Assembly (NCBI RefSeq): GCF_018320785.1
Contig: NC_054865.1
Location: forward strand, 38,443,398 to 38,507,397
Reading direction: 5' to 3'
DNA length: 64,000 nt
From: Cheilinus undulatus
Lineage: Eukaryota; Chordata; Actinopteri; Labriformes; Labridae
The first letter of the stretch is position 1. Every line of letters begins with the position of its first letter. Shown piece by piece: positions 23,501-38,500 of this stretch. Position numbers and translations under genes: made by a program. Below the pieces are notes generated by a model that was not told the DNA's origin, did not search any database, and was given only the letters and a program-made list of their open reading frames with translations.

Positions 23501-26500
23501 TAAAATTAGTCAAAAATCCATCCATGAATACCCACAAAAAGTTGAAATAACACTCAGAAGTTTGTTCCCTGTCAGACTCATTGTAGATAAGTAATACTAC
23601 TACTAATAGTAGTAGATAAGTAATAATTGTGGCTGCTGTGATGGTTTTATCTGGGAATGGTTTACATGATCAGAATCCTGAAAATCAGAGCTTTCTAGTG
23701 GTGTTTAACATGTGGTATACTTATGAACTGTCATTTTGTAAATAACTAAACAGTTAAAATAATATCTGCTGGCCCTCTGACAGACCCTTGGAATTCTGAG
23801 GGGTTTAAAACATTTGGTTATGATGGAAAATACTAAGAACTTTGGGTCGCAATGTTTTATCTCAGTGGTGGTGGGTACTGAAGGTAAACTATTTCAGAAC
23901 CACTGGTTTTAGTCACAACAATCCTTAATGAAATCCCAAACACCTTTTCTCCATAACTAGCTTTTCTGACTCTGTTAGCACTCTAATTATGTGAACTTAC
24001 TGAGTTTAGATTTGATTTTTTGATGCAGGAGCTCTGCTTATTTTGGCGGACTCTAATAGCCATGCATCTGTGTCTTATGATAGAGAAACATTTGATTCAT
24101 TTAGGTGGTAACTAAAGAAGATATAGTTTAGAGGTGCCTTTGAACCTCTAGCATGTAAATTTCCTCGACTAAGCCTGTTCCCAAGTGATGTCTGAGCTGG
24201 TAGCATGTAATATCATAAACCATGCAGCTCTGATTAAAGATTTTCTTAAAAGGGCAACTTGCAGACAAAACTTCATGGAATTTTTTTCAATGTTCTGAAC
24301 GATGGGTTAAGACTTTCGTAACATCACAAGAAATCCTCCTTTTTAAAATATATGTGTGTCAAACTAAGTGGTTGCTGAGTTTCTCTGTGTGGTGCAAACA
24401 AACTTCCGGTTAACTTAGAGTGTTTGTTAACACCAGGATTTATTTCACTAGCTCATAATAGCACCTTTTACCTTACTGCATTTGTTGTGTTTCTATTCGA
24501 ACAAAGCTCAGGTGTACGGCTTGTCCGAGAAGTGTTGTGTCATTTCACACTGAGGTGCCAGGAGTATGCATTATACATAGAGAGTAAAGGAAACTAGTTT
24601 GTGGACTAGATTTCAATCTAGCAGAAGCTTACAATGCATGAGTAGGTATGTAGGTTTATATTCCTCATGAAGAATCAGCCATTAAATGTAGAGCAGAACA
24701 AATAGGATTTCCTTTTGACCTTGCTACTGTGTAACTACAGCTTTAAACCTACCTGTGTCTTAGTCTTTATTATGTGCTTAGTGAAGGTCAAGTCAAATTA
24801 ATGCTCTGTGTGGGACATTGAGCATGGACATAGATGTCCCTAATTCTCACCCAAAAACATAATACGTCAGCTGGGATTGTAACATCGTGTTTGAAATCTT
24901 TGAGGCACTCTTTGAGTAGGCCACATCAGAGAGTTAATTTAAATCTAAAATTTACTATTTTATGTGATTTTTTGTTTCTAGGAGAGAGACCATCAACAGA
25001 AACCTAAAGCACATGACTCTGGAGCAAAGACGAGCTTTTGGCTTGTGGTACAGTAAAGTTATGTCCCCCTCCGACATCATCAGAGGTCATGGGTCACTCA
25101 TCAGGGACACTGGAAACCTGATCGCCTACCTGCCCTTCCACAACTTCCAACACCTCTCGCCTGCTCAGGTAACAACTCCTCTGAGCTCTGACACCTGGAG
25201 GGGCAACCTGAGACGTCAGGACTCTTTCTGTTCGATTAGCCTCAGGGCGCAACAGAGCTACCTGTCACACACTGCTCAAAAAGCACAGACAGCTTCTTCT
25301 TTACCTGTCATCACCATCAGGTCTCACATGTTAGTAGCTAACGTTCAATAAGTAAAGACAGGAACTCATGAATTATGAAGGATTTTAAGATAATTAAGAT
25401 GTTTTAAAGTCCAGTTGAGCTTTTAACATTCTGCAAATCACTTTAGGAGAAAATGTGGGAAAACGCTTATTTGCTACCTCAAACAGAAATACATAATTAT
25501 GTAATTATGATTCACTGGTAAAAATGAAACCACAGCAGCAAATTGAGAAGTTTTTTTAAACATTTTTTGTATGGATTAGATAATTTAGTGTGCAAGTTTG
25601 CGAACTTAAGAAGACAATAAAGAAGGAGAGTTTAGAAAGAAGCTGTATTCATTCCTAAGTGGAATTTAAGTCTTTTCCCTCTTTTTGAGCCAGTGTAGCC
25701 TACTAAGCTGCAAGGGTTTGTTCCTGTTCAACATATAGAAGATTTATTAAATCCAGTTTCTGTAGGCAAGGTGTATTGAGCTTCTCAGTAATGTCTAACC
25801 ATTTCTTAAAGGAGACTTATTATGCAAAAACCACTTTTTCAGGCTTTTCTAACAGAAATATGTGCCCCTGGCCTGTCTACAATCCCCTCAAGTACCAGAA
25901 AAATCCATTCTCTCCTCCCTCTCTTTCGCCACCTTTCAGAAAATGTGTGCTGAAACAAGCAGTTTTCAGATTTTCCCCTCATGATGCCATGTGGGGAGTT
26001 AGCCTGCCCCAAGGTTTGGTTGGCCCTCCCCACCTGAAAGAAAGTTCCACCCTCCTCTCCTGATTGGCAGATGAGAGGAGGATCAGGCAATAATACCCAA
26101 CTGCAGCCACAGGTATCCTATAAACCACGCCCACTTGTGCTATTTGCTTAGTTTAAGGTTAACTTAGATTAGTTTAGATAGGCCTTAATTAGCTTTAGGT
26201 TACGTTTAGCATTTTAATTTCCGCTGGTAGATTTAGGGGTAGCTCATTGGGGTAGGTGTATATTTTAATTAATTAGCTTCCTGGGGTTAGGTTTAGCATT
26301 TAAATTCCACTGGTTAGGGTTAGAATTAATTTATTATATGGATCGATGGGGCGTGTTTTGTACGGAGTGTGGTTTGTAGCGGCTGTGGCTGCAGCTAGAC
26401 TCTTCTCTGATCAGGAAAGCCGCATCCATTAAACTGCGTCCATTTCCTGAGAGGGGCGTAGTCAGACAGCTCAGTGACATTTAAAGCCACAGGCACAGAA

Positions 26501-29500
26501 ACAGCTCGTTCTGCGCAGGCCTGAAATGGAAGGGTTTATAGACATAAAAAAATCCAATACTGGAGTGTTTTTTCAGCAACAAACTTCACGGATATGTTTT
26601 GTGGACCTCTGAGAAAAATATAAACTTGTCTTGAAGGGGTAAAATATGTCCCTTTAAAATACTGAACTTGTCACATGGCCCACCTGACGTGTGATGTTGG
26701 CCATGTGAAGACCAACCCATAATCAAGCATTTTTATGCAGCACAGGCATCTACAGCTGACCAAAAAAAACCAAACAAACAAAAAAAAAAACAATAAAACT
26801 GCAGTTTCTCAGTTAATAATTCTAACAGCATGGAGAACATGGGGAATGGAAAGTGCTCTAGTGAGAGCAGGTTTATCATCTAATCCAAATACTGGGGGTT
26901 GCATCAACTTTCTAAATAGGATCTGAGTTGGGGGTGCATTTTTGTTGACATATTTGATTGTCGACTCAGAACTTCAGAGTTCAAAAGGAAGTCACTTTAC
27001 TCTTACGAGCCCACAGCAAATAGGACGCATTCAACTCAGGTGCTACATCATTCCCGGCTCCGACGTCTGAGTAAATGGAATGCAGCAGAAGTCCCAGAAT
27101 GATGACTCAGCACAACATTTTAGGATTTTATTTAAAACCTGTACATATTTAGGATTTTTTGACAAGTGGAGCAACAGTGTGGCGTGCAAATCGAGACAGA
27201 CACACCACCAGTTACAGTAGTAAAATAGGTATGCATTTAAGCATTAAATTGCTCTGAATTGTGTGTTGTCGTGTTTTTCTACAGCTGTTGGACGGGCTGG
27301 AAGTGTTGCAAAGAAACCAACTCACTGTTCTCAAACAGGAGTTCATCTCTCACAGTCTCATTGGCACCTACAGAAACCTGACTGTCCAGGATTTTAGCAG
27401 GTAGGAAATGATTGTCCAACCTCATTGGTTCACAGTTTTCTTCAACTGTTTTTTTCTCTGTTGCAAAATGCTTTCATAAGTTTAATGTTTTTAAACAAAT
27501 TGCTAACTACTTTGAACCTTTTACTTTTCTCTTACCAAATTTGCATTTGCACAACAGCAGCACATTGAAGTCCCACTATCATTATGCCTTAAGACATTTG
27601 TATTTATTTTGTAATGGCGTAATATTTGCACCCCTGTAAGTTCACACTGCATTTCTGTTCAAGAGCATGGCACAGCAGGAGCTCTACATGCACACACAAT
27701 CAGAAATTCACACACACAGCCGGCGCTCCCCCCAGCCCACCAATCCGGTCTCATCTCTGTAATGTCTGTTACAACCTCTGAAGCTAGCACCGAGGCGGAT
27801 CACTTCATTGCCACTTTCCATGACATACGTATTCAAGGCTAAACATCACTGGGGGCGTAAATATCATGTCTTTATGTCATGAAGACATGATATTCATGTG
27901 ATGTCAACTGTCTGTCTACAACGGATGCACAATATTAAATTTTAGGTACTTCTTTAACATTACAGGGTGATGAGCAAATGAACCATATTCATTGATAAAT
28001 GTGCCTTTCTATCTCCATAGTCAATGTTAGGTAGGTCTCAAAAAATCTTAATTTTGTTTTTGATTATATAACATTTATCACTTCTTTGTCAGCCATTTAT
28101 TCCTTTTTTTTGCTAATTTATTAAATTTAAATCTTATTACTTTTGAGTGTGCTCTTAGCCCCAGGTGAAGTAAGGAAGGATGAGTGGTTACCAGGTGTGG
28201 TAAGTGGATACAATCAGAAACAGGGATAAGAGAGTGGTGGCGAGACAAACGGCAAAGGTGCCACAGGACTTGATCCGGGCTGCTCGCGTACATGGGGCGC
28301 AGCCTAACCACTAGACCATCTGATTGCCCCTGAACCAGCTATTTTAGGTGAATGATGGGATCCCCACCCCATTTTAGACCTTTTAAAATTAGTTTGTTTT
28401 TAAGAAGGATTTTTTTCTCCAAATATCTCTTCCACAGTCACAACATGCACTTCATCTGACCCACAAAGTTTTTTGCTGGGGGCAGGATATTTCCTAAAAT
28501 AACTAACTACATGACACTTCACAAAAAATCTGCAAATTGGAGTAAAATACCAGCATAAATATCAATCATATGTCAAAAAAATTGCTAAATTAGGCTGATC
28601 AGATGAAGCCTGATGGTACTAAATGAAGGGCTGTGTGGGCGCCAAATGAGTCAGCTCTTCATTTTTAGCTAAGCAAAATAATCTGGATAGCTAGAAAAAA
28701 ATGGGATATATGTTTATACAGTATTTGCTTATGTGTATACACAACACCTACATAAAATTCCTCAAACAAAGGTAAAAAAAAGTACTCAATCCTTTAAAAT
28801 AATGCTTCTTGTTGGTAGTAGGATGAAGGGTTCCATTGTCATAGACATCCTCAGATTACCAAGGTGATCAATGTCCCTATTTGCCTTTGCTACATGCACA
28901 GTTAAATATGTTAAATGTGTTCATGAATAGAATAATACAGCTGTGACTCTTTGTAGATGCTTAATAAAAAATATCATAATCTAAAAACAGTACATATCTA
29001 CTAAATGATTGCTGAATTCTCACTAAGTGTTCACTAAGTTTTTTTCTCTCATCAGCCCTAAAGTGTGTTGTTTAAATGTGTTCGTAATTTCAGGTTAGGT
29101 AATCTCTCATGCCTGGCAGACCCTGAGGATCTCTTCGTGTACAAGGACACTGAGGTCTTCAGTCTCATTCGGGAAAATGTCATGAACTGCACACGAGAGG
29201 GACTTAGTCTACCCAGCGTCTTGGTAGGCACAAAAAAATGTGTTGGTTTCTTTATCTTTTTTCATATGCATGCTTAACTTAATATACACTGAGATAAACA
29301 CATATGTTGTTCCTCTGCTTGTTGTGAACACTTGGTCCAGGTTTCCAGTTTGTTACTGGACAGTGCAGAATTAAAGGTCCCATCCTTGCTTAGTCCTGAT
29401 CGACTGGCAGAGATCGCCCACCTCCTGCCGCTGCTGGGTGTGCCTTTTCTGCACAATCTCACACCATCACAGCTGCGCGCCATCCTCCATATCCTCCGCT

Positions 29501-32500
29501 ATGTTTCATTCAGCCCTGCACAGGTAGAGGAGCAAACTCAGACTGGAGTCACGGACATCCTCCTTTGTAACTAGAGTTATTGTATTTTTACTATGGGATG
29601 ATTCTTCTGCATAAATTAAACATCAAGTGTCACTAAATTGGGGGTGTGGTCAGTCCCTTTCACTAGACAAGCACCTATTTGTTGCACATGATTGGTTTTC
29701 TGGCAGCTGGTGGGGCTTGTAGCTTTGAGGAACAGCTGACAGGCAAGTCAGTCTTGCGCACTCTAATCCCTGAGGTGAGGTAGCCCATGAGGTAAAAACC
29801 TGAGCTTAATTTTATCCTCAGCTATCATCTGAACTGAGGCCTTTACTTTCACCTCAGCCTCACAGCTGTTGTCTTGCTGCTTATAATACGAGCCTGAATG
29901 GATATATGTGGTTTTAAGCCTAGAGATATTTTTACAGATCTATTATGACAAGTGTATGAGTCCTCAAAAATTAAATAATGTAATGTGGTTGGTTAAAATT
30001 TAAAATTTAAATTAGCATCTTCAATACTAGTATTTAAAGTGCTACTCAATGGGTCTTTAATATTATTCATTTGCTGTTGTTTGTGTTTCAGGCTGCCATT
30101 ATTGTAGACAAGCTCTCAACAAGTAACACAGTAAGTTATCCTTTAAACATGTCATAGAGTGAATATGTTTAATTTTTTTAATGTTCTTTTGTAGCTTTAA
30201 CCTTACATCTTCCTCTCATCTACCCAGCTGACCACTACAGATCAGCTGCAGCAGCTTGGCTCCCTTGTTGCTGGGCTGAAGACGGAGGTATTGTTGACCA
30301 TCACCTCTGATAGGCTGCTGTCGTCCTTGCCTGATTTAGCCCTACAGAGACCTGGCCTCAGCCATCTGCAAGTTTGCGCTATCGCCACCAAACTCTGGGT
30401 AAAACACATGCACAGGCAGCAGGGACACACATGCAAATTTGCTGACTAATATCAAAATTTCAGTTTTATCAATAGTAAATATTCCCTTTTTTCAGAAGAT
30501 AACAAAGACACTAAGAACAGATGCACAGCTAAATGCATGTTTTAATTAAATGGCATGCAGGAAAAACTGCAAACTGTGGATTTAAAAAAACAACAAGCAT
30601 ATTTTAAAAAAGTCCCCTAAATTACAAAAACTTGGTATTGTATGAAATGCACATAAGAGAACGAGCCTTCTCTTGGTATTGTTCATTTGAACACTATGCT
30701 TATTCTGATGTTGTTGTACTTCTTTTTGAGTAGGGCTTCCCAGAAGTGGTTGGCTGGTTGGATCATGTGAAGCCTATGCTCTATTGCACGCCTCTATTCA
30801 GCATCCAGGCCAGAACCCCTCAGATGGCAAACATGTCCCAAACCACATCCACAAAATCCTGGAACACACAGCAGGTACTACTTAGCATAAAAAACACATT
30901 GAAGGACACACATAGAAAAGGAGCTTGCAATAAAGAAAATGCCAAGTTTACAAATTAACAGATAAGGTCTGAGGGGGATATGCATATGAAGTTTTTTTTT
31001 GTCATAAGCACTGTCCAACTTTTACTCTGTGTTATGATCTCTCTGTTCCTCCTATAATTACTCCATTACGCTTCCTCTGTTTGTCATGATAAGGTGTGTA
31101 TGAGGGTATCTTGATAAGCTGCTGAATTATTAAGTGAAGAAGCCAAAGCCAATGCGTCATCATCACTGTCACAGTGAATGGACTTACCTGTGAATAAAAA
31201 CAAAGGGAAACCCTGTCTTCATGTCACATTTATCATCCAAGCCATGACAGAAAACAGGAGAGAGCACAGAGTTACTGCAAAAATATGATTAATTCATTTA
31301 CATTAAAGAGTAATTTTCTAAGCTTACAGATATTATGGTTGAAAGATGGCTCAGTTGTTTAAGCACTTATGAATGAGTGAAGGTATGGTGAGTGAGGTTT
31401 TGTGTGTAAAAAAATTACTACAGAAATGTGAAGCATAGTTATATGGGAGAAGTGTTTTCTCTGCCGCCACATTGAAAAGTAAAACTGCTTGGTGAACAGA
31501 GGGTCAAGGAGAGAGGAGGGAGATCTGAGGACTGATGTGTGTGGATACATGAGAGCAGGTTTTGCAGCTGAGTGTATTAAAGTCACTCTAAAGTGATTTA
31601 AAAAAATCTGTATTTTAGGTTTTTTGTATGACAGGCCACTGCATTGTGAACCCCCAGGCCAAATTTTTTAAAATTAAGCTTCAAAATCATGAAAAATCAG
31701 GCAGTAACATTTGCTCTAGGATGGTGTGAGTGTGTCCGTTAAATGAGCCAAAACCACGCCCACTCATGAGAAATTCATCCTCTTTTCTTGTGTGTCTGTT
31801 TAAAGGGACTAAACTATTTTTGAACTGGCTGCTCTCAGATCTCATGTTTTACACCCAGAGTATAAACTGCTGCTCTGTGTTAAGAGGTTCAGGGTTCCCC
31901 GCTGTAGACTGAACAGGTTTTAAAATGTATTTATTCTTGTCTATAAAGCTACTTAATACAGCAAATAGAGCTGGTAGGGCATTGGACTGGACTGTGATTC
32001 TGCTGGCATTTTTGCACTGGTACTCTGAGAATCTAATGGTATTTATATTCTAGCTTTTTTAGGGTAATAAATTTTTGGTACTCAATGTGGATGTCAAGCA
32101 TTTTTCATGTGTTATCTGTATGTTGTTGATTGTTATCTATGACTGCAGCATGGGTGAAGAGCCCAAGACAAATTTCTCACTATGTGGGACAATAAAGTTT
32201 ATCTTATCTTACTAAAATGCATCTTCTTTGTATTTTCAAACCCAGGCTAAAGCTATTTTTGATGAGATGCTAGAGACCACACCAGATTTGGTCAGAGAAC
32301 ATTTTATGTAAGTGCAAATCCCCTGTGCTCAACCGTTGTCTTTTTACAAATGCTCTAATATCTTTTTAATGGTGTATTTTGCCACTTTAAAATTAAATGT
32401 ATATGCATTGACTTTTCCAGGAGTCTGGGATCATTGGGTCAGGGTGTGAGCTGTAAGGTGTTACAGAAGCATTTTCAGGCTGATTCTTCGCTTCCTGCCG

Positions 32501-35500
32501 TGAGAAAAATCCTGTTTCTCCTCCGAAGGCAACCCGGTCCTCTTCACACCTCACTGGTACATTTTACTACTTCACTGACTCATTTTTACTGTTTTTGTGC
32601 TATAATAAACATTCTTATCTGTTCTTTTATCATTTGTCTTTGTTTTGATTCCATTTTTACAATTCCAGTTTTGTCTTACTGTCTTATTCTGTCTAGCCAT
32701 CATCCTTTGGCTTTCTTACCTATTGTATTTCACCTGTTGCTTATTTTCAAAGCAATCTGTAGTTGCTTGTTTTGTCAAGGTTGTATACAGAATAAAAAGT
32801 TATCATTATTCATAGTAACTGTTTGTTTTTTTGGACAGAAAAAGTGTGTGATTGATGAGCTGTATCAGCTAGAGTTCTTCTCTGAACTGCTGGAAGATAT
32901 GGGAGCTGAGATTGCCTTGTCCATGCCGTAAGTTCCCTATTCCCTTTCATGACAATTAATTTATTAAATGAATGAATTAAGTGATGTCAACTTCTCATTA
33001 ATCAATTTACTACTGCTTTGTTTGAATAGTTTTCAGAAATATCAAAATATCAAAAATTTAGAAACCTAATTTTGAGAAGATCAGTCTTATCTGTCAGAAA
33101 CCTTTGATGAAATATCCCAAGATGTAATTTCTTGCTATGAAAGGCATGAAAGGTTCTTACTAATCTAATACAATCCACTGTATTTATAAAGCACATTTTA
33201 AAAACATTAATGTTGACCAAGTTTACAGTAAAAACACAGATAAAGAGCACAAACACAGCAGAAATGAAAACATTAAAAACAGCCAAGAACACCATAAAAA
33301 CCTGTAAATGACATAAAAACATAAGACAAACGACTGCATCAAACAAACTGACAAAAGGCCAAAAATGCATATAAATCTTGATGTATTGATTATACTGTAA
33401 AAATATTGCAATTCTGTTTCTTTGTGTGCCCGTTTGCAGTGTAAGCACCATTAAGAAGTTTCCTATAGAAAGCATGGGCACTCTGAAGGCAATGATCATT
33501 CAAGAGCCTCAGCACTTCCTCATGCTGTCCAGAACTAAACAGGAGCTGCTGGTGGACAAAATTGTTCAGAGAATGGTCAGTCGAGCTACTCTGCGATGCC
33601 CCTTTACTGTTTAAAAGAGTTTACTGAGACTACATGGATGGATGGGTTGTCATACTTGCTGCTTGATCTGCGCTTCGGGAATTCTGTCTCTGCAGGAAAT
33701 GTACACAGGAGTTTTCACCGAGGAGGAGTTTCGTTCAATGGGCATCATGGCAACATTTGTGGGGGATGAAGTTTTCCATCACGTTGACCGCACCTTCTTC
33801 ATGGACAACCTGGATTTCCTCCAGGAGCTCTGCTACAGCAGCAGCAAGATGATCATTGTGGCTCGTATCCTGCAAGAACCTGCAGTCTTTGGGTAACAGA
33901 ATCTATCTCCAAATATCTTTATGCTTTCTTGGACTAGGAGTTAAAAAATGGCATAGAAATGTTATCTTTCATGACTGCATAGTCTTATGAATATAAAACC
34001 TCCAAGCATTCTTAGGTTTATCTTTTTTGTGTCTAACCCTAAGATTATTGAGGAAAGGTTTCATATTTTATATAGCTGTGTAAAATACATGAAGTTTATT
34101 CCTCTGCTTTCTCACAGTCCAGTCAGAAACTGGAGCAAGACCACTATGAGTCAGGTAGACCGCTTCCTCTTCTTCCTGTCTGAGGCTGTACTGCAGCAGA
34201 TTCCTCCGGTGAGCTCACTGTTGTGTTTTCAGTGATTCCCATGTTGTCCAGAAATCCACAGTGAGGTGTTGCGATTGTTATTCAATCTTACGGCAGGTTA
34301 GGCCAACAAAGGCTGTAAATAAACCCTGAGGTGTCACATCTCTGGCAGGTGTCAGGATCAGGTGGTGGAGTTCCTGTACTCCTGGAAACTATTGGTTTGT
34401 GTGCTTCACATGTGTTGTTTGTGTTCCTTTAGGATCTGGTGACCACAAGCTCTATTGAGAAACTGTTTATGAGCCAGCGGCGGTGGGAACGCGGGAGTGT
34501 AGGGACGCACTGTTTAAACGAGAATGAGAGGAGGACAGTTTTTGAGAGGCAGCAGTTTGTTCTCCAGTTTTTCCTTGGCTTCCTCAGAATAAATCCTTTT
34601 TCACGTGAGCATCACTTTTGTTTCTTATATCTTTGAAATATCCTGTGAGGGGCTTTAAATGGACTAGAGTGTAAAAATTAAATGGCAAAGCATTGCTGTG
34701 TGTTTGCTTGGCCAGTTAAAGTAAATAGCTCAAAGTTCTTGTTAAATATATGAAATTGATGGAGAATTTTATCAAAATTATTTCTTATTTGATAACAGAT
34801 AGTTGATCTAATATGCTTTAACCAAAGTCATACTTCTGTTGGTAAGCAGCATCTCCTGATCACATTCATGTCTGTGTCCATGGCCAGCGGCCCCCATGGT
34901 TCCTACCTGTGAGATCCTGCGCAACACAGCTCCCTCTGCCTGGACCTCCAGCAGCCTGGCCAGCATGTCTACATCAGCCTTCTCCAATTGTCTGGAGCTG
35001 ATGGGTCAGGACCTGTTTATGGCATCCTACCAGCGCAACCAGGTGCTAGAGAGACTCAAAGAGGTGAGATTTATCTGTTTTCCACTTCAGTCCATTTAAT
35101 CATTCCTAAAAAGTTAAGTGATTAATCAAAGGCTGCAAAGAGAAGTTTCCCCTCCAAAGTCTCGCTTTCATTCTTCTTCTCTGTCTTTACAAGCATTTTA
35201 CAAAGTGTGTGTGTCTATATGTTTTTGTTTTTTCTTTGTGTGTGCAGATATACGGCCCTGTGCCGTCCTTCTCTCAGTCTCTGATCACTCAGCTGGGCTG
35301 GGTAGCAACAGAGCTCTCTATAGAGGAGCTGAGCAGCCTCCGACTGACAGAGCTGAGGAGCATCGCTACCTTGGGGGCCATCAGTACATGGAACAACAGA
35401 CAGGTAGCTCCTTTTGGTTACAAATGTTCGCACTTCGCACAGATAAAAGACAGAATCTGACATTTTAGTCATGTTTAGTCCATCTTGAAGCAATATTTTG

Positions 35501-38500
35501 AAAAATATACCATTAATAATCTGATTGATTTATAAATTGATTCCTAAACACTTCTTTTTCCATCGTTTGTTTGCTGATTTAAAGTCAAGTTTTAAAGGTA
35601 CAGTCAGTAAAACTGGGATTATTAGCAACATCTAACAATTAGATTTTGATTGCAACACTGGCGGTGGCTCTCTGTTGCCCACATTTAGACTGGTGAGACA
35701 CAAGAAAACAGGTAGATGACAAGTCATCAGAACTGTTGGAGAGGAATACTTCCTTGATTTTTTTTTCTCTTTCCTCATTCAATATACCTTTTTAGCTTGC
35801 TTTTAAAAGCTGAGATAGTTGTGAATTAGCAGTATCCATGTTTGAAATGTATTATGACTTTGGTCAAGACCGATACAAAACTGTTTGTCCTGAATCTGTC
35901 AAAGGCTTGTCAATACAAAACACCACACTTCCTCATGATGGCATTCAAAACACAAATGCCAGATGTTGTACTCTGCACAGGGAGAGCCCGAAATTCACAT
36001 GGCAGAGTATTACATGTATAATGGATGAAGAGTGGAGAGCAAGTTTGCAATGCTGTAATGTGATGTCTGATGCTCTCATGCTGTCCTTGGAGGGGGGCCC
36101 TCCTTATTTATTAATAAAAGGCTTATTCTAATTTAGCAGAAATGAAATGGTTTTATATATTTAGGTGATTATACAGTCATTTAACATACGGTACTTAAGG
36201 ATATTATGTTCCCTTTTTTCTAAGTTTGTTCTGCTAAATCAAACTGAACCTGTACCTTTAGACCTTAGGCTTAAAGCTGCTTTGTAAGACATTATCAGAA
36301 CTGTCTGATATTAACATAACACATAGGCCTAAAAGATCAAAGAATGTCTAGTATTTTTATTATATGTAGACTACTTTTTTTGTGATGGCTCTGGTGTTTT
36401 AAAATGGCCAGATATAACAACTGATATGTCAGATCCTTCATTGTTGCATAAAGACGAAAGGGTGGAAGCAAAAAAGTGGAAGCAAACATTTTTATTGATT
36501 ATTTATATCCTGTTAAGATGATTGAAATTGGACCAAACATCAGAAACACCTCACAATATAACCTATTATAATTCAATAGCAGAAAAAACACCTTCATAAA
36601 AGACAAAACTTTTGCAAGCCTTCTCTATCAAACTATATTAGTTGTAGTTGGGTACACAAACAGTTACCTTTAAAATCATATGTGCATATCAAAACTCTTG
36701 TTTCTTTCCCAGCTGGCAGTACTATTTAACACCATTTTAAACTCCACCAAACAAAGTCCAAGCCAGCTGGACTACAACACGCTGAGGGCCATGGGATACA
36801 TTGTTTGTGGAGCTAAAATCACAGAGATAAACTTGTTCAATGCTGTGGAGTTCAGGTGAGCAGATTTATCATGTCCACATGCACATGAATCCCTCTTTCA
36901 AAGGGCAGATGTTTGACTCTGCAATGTGATATTAATTGTCTCTTTCCCTCTGCTTTCTTTGTGCTGTGTCTCTCCCTGCTGGCTGCAGTAAAGCAGTGCT
37001 CTGGCTGGGTCAGCTGAGGTTATCCTGCTCTGAAGAGCAGCTGCTGGCTCTTGTCCGGTTGCTGAGTCACAGCCTCGCTTTTGGACCCATAAGTGATTGG
37101 AGAACTGATGTGTTTATTGAGATAGGAGTTCTGGCAGGTATTCGTGTTAAACCTTAGAGCTTCTTGAACTATTGATAGAAATGTTTAAAAAAGAAGTTAA
37201 CCTTCAGATGGTGTTAGATAAAATGTTAAACTCAGGGTGTCTGTGGCGAAAACGGCAGCTTACTTAAATAACAAGAAAAAACATACATTACTATTTTTTC
37301 CAACTTCTTTTACATTGATTTTGAATAAAGATCAGGTCTGATCATATATAAAATATTGATAAAATTGGCGGAATTTAACTCTTTGAATGCTAATTTAAAT
37401 GCAAAACCTTGCTTTATGTAACATAAAAAAGCATGAAAATGAAAATATTTTCATGTGCCACATAAACATTTTATTTCCTTGTAGAGCATTATGACATTCT
37501 TTAATATATTTATTGTGAGCAACAACTTTGATTTTTATGCATTTTTTTCTTTTAATATTTTCATAAATTATTACACTCAAGGTGTAAGTGGCCAAAAATG
37601 GCCGCCATATATAAATAGCAACAAAATATATGTATACAATTATTTCCCCCACCCCCAGATTTTTTACTTTACATCTTAATCCACATAAGATCTAAATCAT
37701 AACTATCAAATATTGATTCAGTTTTAGCAATTTAACCCTTTCAATGCCAGATGAAGTGCCTAAATCCCCACATTTTATGCAATGTGTACATGAAAAAAGA
37801 AGAAATATTTTTAAATAATACATGCAAATAGGTTTTCTTTGAAGGGGAATATCCCAGCCTTGAATATATTATTAATGAGCAACAACTTTGAATTTTCTGC
37901 ATTTTTTTCAAAACTTGTTACAACAGTAACTCTGTAGGAAACCCGGAAAAAAGCATGCGGTTTCCTCTTAGCCAAATATGGGAAATGGCTGGTATTTGAT
38001 GACAAACAGGAAAACTGCAAATTTGAAGCAATGACTAGGCAAAGCAAAGCCTAACATTATAGAATACATGATTTTTACTGCAATGGAATGGGGCATTTTT
38101 GGTCATCAAAACCCTGAGTGTATACAAAAAGTGTACAGAGCTTATTATTATTATTATTATTACTGGCCCATCACAGGTTCTGGTATTAAAAATTCAGAAT
38201 TCTATAGGGGGGGAAAATTGACCTCCAAAATGTATGTGGTTAGCATTAACAAGGTCAGAACGACTGAATAATTTCAAAAAGCTGCAAAATGGCTAATATT
38301 CCCTCTATGGCGGTTGGTGTCAGTTTGCATGGATCACACAAACCATGTGTGCTGATCACAGCTGTAAACAAACCTATCTTTTTGTTGTTATTTTTGTTTG
38401 TTTTGCACACATGGTCTTGTCTCACTCTCCTCTTTAAATTTTGTTTACAGCGGGTCTCCCTGACATGGCTATGTCAGCATTAGTCAAAATGCAGATTGAA

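Noticed and set aside
26150..26320. Interstitial telomere array
   Set aside because: The 'ttaggttt' and 'ggttaggg' units are irregular and mixed; no tandem TTAGGG run exists.
28185..28327. A possible tRNA-Glu gene on the minus strand
   Set aside because: A and B boxes resemble tRNA, but there is no closing acceptor stem and the sequence runs on into a SINE body.
38140..38163. A regulatory TTA tract
   Set aside because: A plain microsatellite in an intron with no supporting context.
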